Positions 60,801 to 64,000 of a DNA stretch of 64,000 nt are shown here, piece by piece (the stretch's first letter is position 1; the number at the start of each line of letters is the position of its first letter). The notes beneath the pieces were generated by a model. That model did not search any database. It worked only from the letters and a program-made list of their open reading frames with translations, and was not told the origin of the DNA. The DNA comes from Beaufortia kweichowensis. Lineage: Eukaryota; Chordata; Actinopteri; Cypriniformes; Gastromyzontidae. Location of the stretch: contig CM032813.1 of the NCBI GenBank assembly GCA_019155185.1, forward strand, positions 7,113,001 through 7,177,000. The letters are read 5' to 3'. The translations under genes and the position numbers were made by a program.

Positions 60801-63800
60801 CAAATTAATGTTAATAATTGTAATTAGTCTGCTTTTCATCTCCGTGTGTCCAGAATTTTTAATGTTGTTTTCAGCCATGGTTTTTCATTCACATAATTGC
60901 TATGCAAACAATGTGCCAGATGCATCCCTGCTAAAAAATGTACTTGTAAAGCACTGTGACTTTGAAGTCACTTAAAGAACACAAATCTGAATGAGGAATC
61001 CAATGTTTCGCTGTCCCTCTGGCAAGTGCTTTGTTGACTTTAGGCTTTGGATGCCTGTGTCGTGTCTGCATAGTCCTCTGCTGGCGGTCACCCAGCATGT
61101 GTTTGTGCGCATATGACAACGTGCGTGAAAGAGCCAACTGACAATGTTAGATTACTGTGCCGTAGTGTAAAAACCTGATCTCGGCACACCGACCGGATTA
61201 GTCTGGATTACAAGTCAGCACGTTCACCTGGGGCCAAGGCGGGCCACGAGCCCACAGACCTGTAGGCCTGCCCGAAGCCTCGCCATGGCAACCGGGAGAG
61301 CAGGCGGAGTCTGCCAGCGTGTGCTGTTGCGGCTCGCTGTGTCTTTTTTATTCAAATGTGTCTGCTATTGATCAAGCTGTGCCAGTGACAGATGTCTCTG
61401 TGGCAGCACGTGTTGAAGATCCTATTAAATTTCTAAAGGTTAGAGAGAGAGAGAGATGTTGAGTTGTAGAAGGAAGGCGACTTGAAAACGAGATAGACAA
61501 TGCGAGACGGAAGACAGATACAAACAGGTGTAGAGAGAAAGAGATGGAAGAATAGCATGTCAGGGACAGAATGGGAGATGGAAAGGAGACAGAATCTTTA
61601 TCTGTGAAAAAGGTTTTCAGAGAAGCTGATGTAAATGAACATAATAGTGCAGCAAATTTTATTTTCATGTATTTTTTTAATAATTTGCTAAATAAGATTC
61701 TGTACTCCGATCTCTTCAAACCAGAACAAATTGCTATTTTAATACTGTGAGCAGTATATAGAACAAATGAATAAAGATTGATATTTTATCTTATATCTCA
61801 GGAATGCTCTGTGTCAAAGTTATATGTGACACCGTCTTGCATTTATTTTGTGAAATTTGAAGTCGCACTGATATTTGGATAAATGTGAAAGTCTTCATCC
61901 ACAAGCGGGCTTTATGATGCACTAAAGTGATACTAAAATCTGATTGGCTGCTTTTATTAATCATGGATAATTTTCATGCTCATTCTGATTCTGATTGGTC
62001 GTTATGCTGCCAGCTTCTATGGGTACCACCCATGTAAGAAAAGTAAAAAACAAAATACATATTTAACATTATATGCTTTTGAATTATACATGCTATTAGG
62101 TAAATTGATTTACAAAAACATCATTATAATTATAAGTTTCATTTTTGAGGATTTTTTGCATCCCTTGCTGTCTCTTATATTTACAGACCCTCTAGCAGTA
62201 AGTTGAGCTGGAGTTTAACATTTGTCTGCACCTTTCCGTTCCGAGCACGGGTCACCTGATTATGTGAAGTTGCTGAAAGGCCATGCAGTCGTATCCTGCT
62301 CCGGGATTTAATTATACTCCTCATTCCTGTGCTTTCGGTCAGCCACAGAGCCGATTCACCCCGACAATCGATTCTGCAGCCGGACACCTTAGACTGCAAA
62401 AAAGTGAAATGGGAATTCAAATCGATGGTACATTTCGCGTCTAATGAGACACCTGTGTACGTTTCGTCACCCTCAAAGGGCTTCATATTTCCAAAAGGCC
62501 TAATTTTTAAACTCTGTTCCTTCTCCCTTTAGCCAAAGCCTCTGTGGAAACACAAACAATGGGAGATCGATTTATCTTCTGCATTGATTCTCTTTGTTAG
62601 TGGCGCTACTGGAAAGTATTGACATGAAGGTTTGTCATATGCCCAAAGTCTTAAAAAGTTAAGGCCTTTGATTTTGTTTGGATACATTTGCATTAAGCTT
62701 TTAGAGACGACTGAGATAACAGGGTGGGTTCGTCTTCACCCTTTACAGATCACCGAGGTCGGGTATCATTCTTAAATGCACCTTCTATGTCATTACAGAG
62801 CACTATACGGGTCACGAATCGATAATTTAAAACGCAGGAAGGTGCATCGTATCGGTAATGCTGAAGTGGTAGTTTCATAGCACAGTATATCCTGCTGTGT
62901 AACCGAGCCTTCCTGACTCAATTAGATATTTGAATGATTCAGCACCTTACGGGAAACCCATAACCTCAGAAATACCATCTCAGCTGTCAAGAACCTTGGA
63001 GTTGCAATTCAGAGTTCACACATGGATAATGTGTTGTACCCGTGTTGCGTAAGTTAAGCTGGTTTGCTATTTGATTGACAGGAAGCATCATTCTGGGTCC
63101 GCCCCGTCTGTATCAGGAGCTCCAGGAGCTTCAGCACGACTTGTCGGTGGTGGAGCAGGTCACCCAGCTGGTGGGGACTTTACAGGGAACGTACCAGGTA
63201 AACACAGTTCGCCAACATGCATGCCTTTACGTGCACACACCAGCTGTACAAATAAGATCAGATGTGCTCTTGAATAAATTTAGCAGAAAATATGAGCAGA
63301 ATTTTAATTCGCCGCAACTCTGCAAAAATAAAAAGAACAAAGTCGTGGGAAAGATCAAGGTAGAATATATTAAGCAACAAAACATAACAAAAGCGATATT
63401 AGTCGCATATGCTGGTGCCATCTGGGCAGGAAAGCCTTTTGGGTAAAAGCAATTTCAGCGCTATTAAATTGTGATCAAAGTGCAGCAACCAAAGACGTAG
63501 ATCATCAATTGATTATCACCGCTTGATAGCCGTGTGACAACGCAGCAAAACCTTCACGATCTGATCCGCAGAGTTCAGATGGGAGATGATTCTGAACGGC
63601 ATGTCTGAACAGCACACGGCTGCACTGGAATCAGGACAGCTCCCATGATGTTGGTTCTCATACTTTTAAGTATTGTACGGAAGCAACATCAGAGCTTTTC
63701 TTGCCTGGTTTCCCGTTTACGACCGTGCGATTGGCCTCGCTTCAAATGCCTCGTTCTTTCCCATGATCCAATAAAAATGAAAATGTGCGGTGCACAGAAG

Positions 63801-64000
63801 GAAGGAGAACTTTTGCAGACTTCACAGTTTGTATTTTGCTTGTGGGAGGTGTGAATAATTGGATGGTTTTATGGTGGCTAAATAACAGTAAGAAACAATG
63901 ATGATGCATTTTATAGGAGGCAACTAATGTGAATGTGGCTGGCGTTTGTTTGTAGAATCTGAACACCACGGTGGCGCAGGACTGGTGTTTGGCCTTGCAG
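34221..64000 (+). CDS. arhgef10l: arhgef10l: Rho guanine nucleotide exchange factor 10-like (5' part, truncated by the window end)
   Basis: This is a Dbl-family exchange factor that loads GTP onto Rho-type GTPases in the cytoplasm. Seventeen coding exons join in phase to 2,046 nt (682 residues) inside the window. Order is an acidic disordered N terminus, the EVIYDDVPYED and LIYEDVQRE motifs with GWSSSEFESY, a basic helical region, the DH domain (from about residue 310) and a PH-like region. ARHGEF10L is chosen over ARHGEF10 because VIYDDVP, GWSSSEFESY, LGPMPDGL and VFLFGDMLICANIN match the former best. The remaining C-terminal part, a WD40-like propeller in the family, lies beyond the window. 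B2 lies antisense within the intron 34878-41487. Confidence 0.92.
34480..34855. other. arhgef10l intron, possible tRNA-like fragment on the - strand
   Basis: Within this 376-bp intron, 34565-34660 reads on the - strand as a possible tRNA-derived SINE fragment with a B-box-like AAGTTCAATCAC and a T-rich tail. The A-box is not clear, so this is weak. Confidence 0.3.
35030..35035 (-). terminator. B2 polyadenylation signal (AATAAA on the - strand)
   Basis: TTTATT on the + strand reads AATAAA toward B2, about 38 nt beyond the stop codon at 35073-35075. This mirrors the very short 3' UTR of B1. Confidence 0.6.
35073..38280 (-). CDS. Gene B2: intact secreted Gln/Ser/Ala/Tyr-rich repeat protein, paralogue of B1
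   Basis: Family not recognised. Exons on the - strand are 38280-38255 (ATG 38280), 38180-38128 and 38059-35073, total 3,066 nt or 1,021 residues. The signal peptide is MGDKIKRISLCLVLF followed by VSLAVHDTIESVAG. Then comes SNGGYPGYYTSE, a Gly/Ser-rich stretch, scattered 16-residue units close to SYQSVAQPSSQQPAQA, and three GS(K/R)L(F/Y)S-type modules. The end is Tyr/Pro-rich and finishes in SKLRLT. There are no membrane segments after the signal and almost no Cys. Exon layout and intron phases are identical to B1. I infer an extracellular, perhaps cross-linked structural protein (an egg coat or mucus component). No domain proves this. Confidence 0.85.
38370..38490 (-). promoter_or_regulatory. 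B2 promoter: TATA box and conserved E-box block
   Basis: Read toward B2, AATATAAAAA lies at 38381-38390, about 100 nt before the start codon, with a CCAAT-like GCCAATTC just downstream. The block shared with B1 has GGAACC, AAGACAC and GGTTCAGGTGTCA, with CAGGTG at 38480-38485. Transcription should begin near 38,355. Confidence 0.6.
38500..41487. other. arhgef10l intron upstream of B2 (non-coding apart from a possible alternative exon)
   Basis: The stretch is AT-rich. The part at 40,300-40,560 has more CpG, which could mark an internal promoter. A possible alternative first coding exon lies at 40737-40791 (separate entry). Nothing else was recognised. Confidence 0.5.
40737..40791 (+). CDS. 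Possible alternative first coding exon of arhgef10l
   Basis: ATG at 40737 opens 18 codons plus one base (MNTENLLATCSEVPRAET) before a donor GTAAAC. The phase (1) would join in frame to the exon at 42533, skipping 41488-41621. CpG-richer sequence lies 200-400 bp upstream. This could be chance. Only the frame and the donor support it. Confidence 0.25.
42239..42432 (+). mobile_element. tRNA-derived SINE with intact A and B boxes
   Basis: An A box TAGCCTAGTGG lies at 42248-42258 and a B box GGTTCGATTCC at 42292-42302, both fitting the RNA polymerase III consensus. The body has the usual fish SINE text (GAGGTGCCCTTGAGCAAGAC) and the tail ends in TTGCTAAATGATTAAATGTA. It lies in an arhgef10l intron and is probably a relatively young copy. 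Confidence 0.85.
42871..44446. other. arhgef10l intron (non-coding)
   Basis: This 1.6-kb intron lies between the GWSSSEFESY exon and the LSPDVRRLRERY exon. Human ARHGEF10L has a short extra segment at this point. No matching exon was found here. Nothing else was recognised. Confidence 0.5.
44447..46853 (+). CDS. arhgef10l: arhgef10l coding exons 6-8: basic helical linker before the DH domain
   Basis: Exons are 44447-44530, 45879-45987 and 46750-46853 (residues 211-309). They encode LSPDVRRLRERYTRTKKEL, then VHQLMRAARSGTKDGLEKTR with RRVSFLHKKD, then DDTEDDTGYLDVMV and AQLGPMPDGLSSQQ. These line up with the human segment ending LGPMPEGLSPQQ. A short segment present in human between the first two of these exons (about 13 residues) is not visible here. 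It may be an alternatively used exon or absent. Introns of 1.3 kb and 0.8 kb inside this span hold nothing recognisable. Confidence 0.88.
47131..54413 (+). CDS. arhgef10l: arhgef10l coding exons 9-13: DH (Dbl homology) exchange domain
   Basis: Exons are 47131-47208, 49040-49219, 50675-50791, 51859-51951 and 54243-54413 (residues 310-522). CR1 is HILGSIVQSERSYLDSLKRI. The central helix has CHSMFQIALESRVAEWD and the conserved FSKSMVLDVYSDYVNNF. CR3 contains [20 protein letters not shown], followed by LPLQLALTELETLAEKLNEQ. All junctions are phase 0 and the conserved DH residues are intact, so this should be a competent exchange domain for Rho-type GTPases. Confidence 0.94.
47209..50674. other. 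arhgef10l introns around exon 49040-49219, with interspersed DNA-element fragments
   Basis: This is AT-rich non-coding sequence. Fragments of the element listed at 20769-21010 occur at 48709-48790 (antisense, GGGAATAGTTCACCACAAAA) and at 49770-49965 (sense, ending GGGTGAACTATCCTTTCAA). No other gene or RNA was seen. Confidence 0.55.
51131..51442. mobile_element. MITE with about 30-bp terminal inverted repeats
   Basis: The left end, AAGACCCATTCCCACAAAGA, and the reverse complement of the right end, AAGGCCCATTCACACAAACA, match well and continue into GATAAC and ACTATAAA blocks. The element is about 312 bp, has no coding frame and sits in the arhgef10l intron before exon 51859. The form resembles short hAT-type non-autonomous elements, but the target duplication is unclear. 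Confidence 0.65.
51952..54242. other. arhgef10l intron (2.3 kb) with interspersed element fragments
   Basis: Fragments GGAATAGTTCACCCCAAAAT (52421-52440) and GGAATAGTTACCCAAAAATG (53085-53104) belong to the same repeat family as 20769-21010. No coding exon was recognised. Confidence 0.5.
54955..55110 (+). repeat. Degenerate minisatellite, units of about 22-24 bp
   Basis: Units resemble AACAGGTAAATATATCCA followed by AACAGG and recur about six times with substitutions. Flanking text (GTTTACTGGGAACTG before, ATCATCCAGCAGTGACGGG after) suggests the array lies inside a larger interspersed element. Confidence 0.6.
56045..56155 (-). mobile_element. tRNA-derived SINE fragment (- strand)
   Basis: Read on the - strand there is an A-box-like TAGCAGTGCTG and a B-box GGTTTGAATCC. 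A tail ending in TTTCGGTCACTCTCAACTTT follows. The order and spacing of the boxes fit a polymerase III tRNA-type promoter. Confidence 0.5.
57262..57312 (+). repeat. SINE 3' tail fragment
   Basis: TGTAAGTTGATTTGGATAAA followed by ACCATCTGCCAAATGCATAAA matches the tail of the SINE at 31855-31997. No tRNA-like head is visible here, so it is a truncated copy. Confidence 0.5.
57518..64000 (+). CDS. arhgef10l: arhgef10l coding exons 14-17: PH-like region, cut off by the window end
   Basis: Exons are 57518-57663, 58208-58380, 63082-63197 and 63956-64000 (residues 523-682). They encode LVLCETLIETVYGERGQVLK, KERKVFLFGDMLICANIN, DISSLVPVGPKYTMKWSAPL, QVQVVEVGQEG, ILGPPRLYQELQELQHDLSV, EQVTQLVGTLQGTYQ and NLNTTVAQDWCLALQ. 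These line up with the PH-like part and following helices of ARHGEF10L. The last base of the window, after TTGCAG, is probably the exon end. Confidence 0.92.
58381..63081. other. arhgef10l intron (4.7 kb), including an interspersed repeat copy
   Basis: This is the longest non-coding stretch of this part of the gene. It contains copy 2 of the inverted repeat pair at 60290-60440 and a GC-richer block at 61200-61345 (with GCCATGGCAACCGG) that could be regulatory. No coding exon was recognised. Confidence 0.5.
60290..60440 (+). repeat. Interspersed repeat, copy 2 (inverted relative to 17840-18000)
   Basis: This closely matches the reverse complement of 17840-18000, including AGACCTTTCCATCAATATAT and TTTGTCATGATTAGA. 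The two copies lie about 42 kb apart in different genes and opposite orientations. Confidence 0.7.
63198..63955. other. arhgef10l intron (758 bp)
   Basis: Non-coding sequence lies between the last two exons of the window. Nothing recognisable was seen. Confidence 0.55.

Noticed and set aside
42533..64000. Assignment to arhgef10 or arhgef17 instead of arhgef10l
   Set aside because: GWSSSEFESY, VIYDDVP, LGPMPDGL, DVYSDYVNNFTNAM and CANIN agree with ARHGEF10L better than with the ARHGEF10 sequence as remembered. ARHGEF17 differs more.

Overview
The window is vertebrate nuclear DNA, most likely from a cyprinid-like teleost. The genes are split into many short exons with GT-AG introns. tRNA-derived SINEs, MITE-like elements and AT-rich introns of the fish type are scattered throughout. 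Nothing bacterial or viral was recognised.

Region 1 (1 to about 23,480, + strand) is a complete chd3 gene, the Mi-2 type ATPase of the NuRD chromatin remodelling complex. I joined 40 coding exons by hand. All splice phases agree, and the joined reading frame is 5,988 nt (1,995 residues plus a stop at 21589-21591). Two AATAAA signals end the 3' UTR near 23,477.

Region 2 (24,654-28,620, - strand) and region 3 (35,030-38,390, - strand) hold two paralogous genes that I do not recognise, called here B1 and B2. Each has two tiny exons encoding a signal peptide and one giant exon. The giant exon encodes a Gln/Ser/Ala/Pro/Tyr-rich protein built from a 16-residue repeat. Both genes share intron phases, an N-terminal motif, an internal GSKL(F/Y)S module, a short 3' UTR and an upstream block with a CAGGTG E-box. 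B2 is intact (1,021 residues). B1 has one uncompensated 1-bp insertion in its repeat array. This pair is the best candidate for an undescribed system: a tandemly duplicated family of secreted, nearly cysteine-free structural proteins.

Region 4 (about 30,650 to the window end, + strand) is the 5' two thirds of arhgef10l, a Rho guanine-nucleotide exchange factor. It has a non-coding first exon, a start codon at 34,221, a 22-nt microexon, the DH domain and part of the PH-like region. The window ends at what looks like an exon boundary. B2 lies antisense inside one arhgef10l intron.

The rest is intronic or intergenic sequence with a (CT)n microsatellite of about 190 bp, MITEs with terminal inverted repeats, SINEs, a minisatellite and a pair of inverted interspersed repeats 42 kb apart. 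chd3 and arhgef10l act in separate pathways (chromatin and Rho signalling). Only B1 and B2 appear related to each other.
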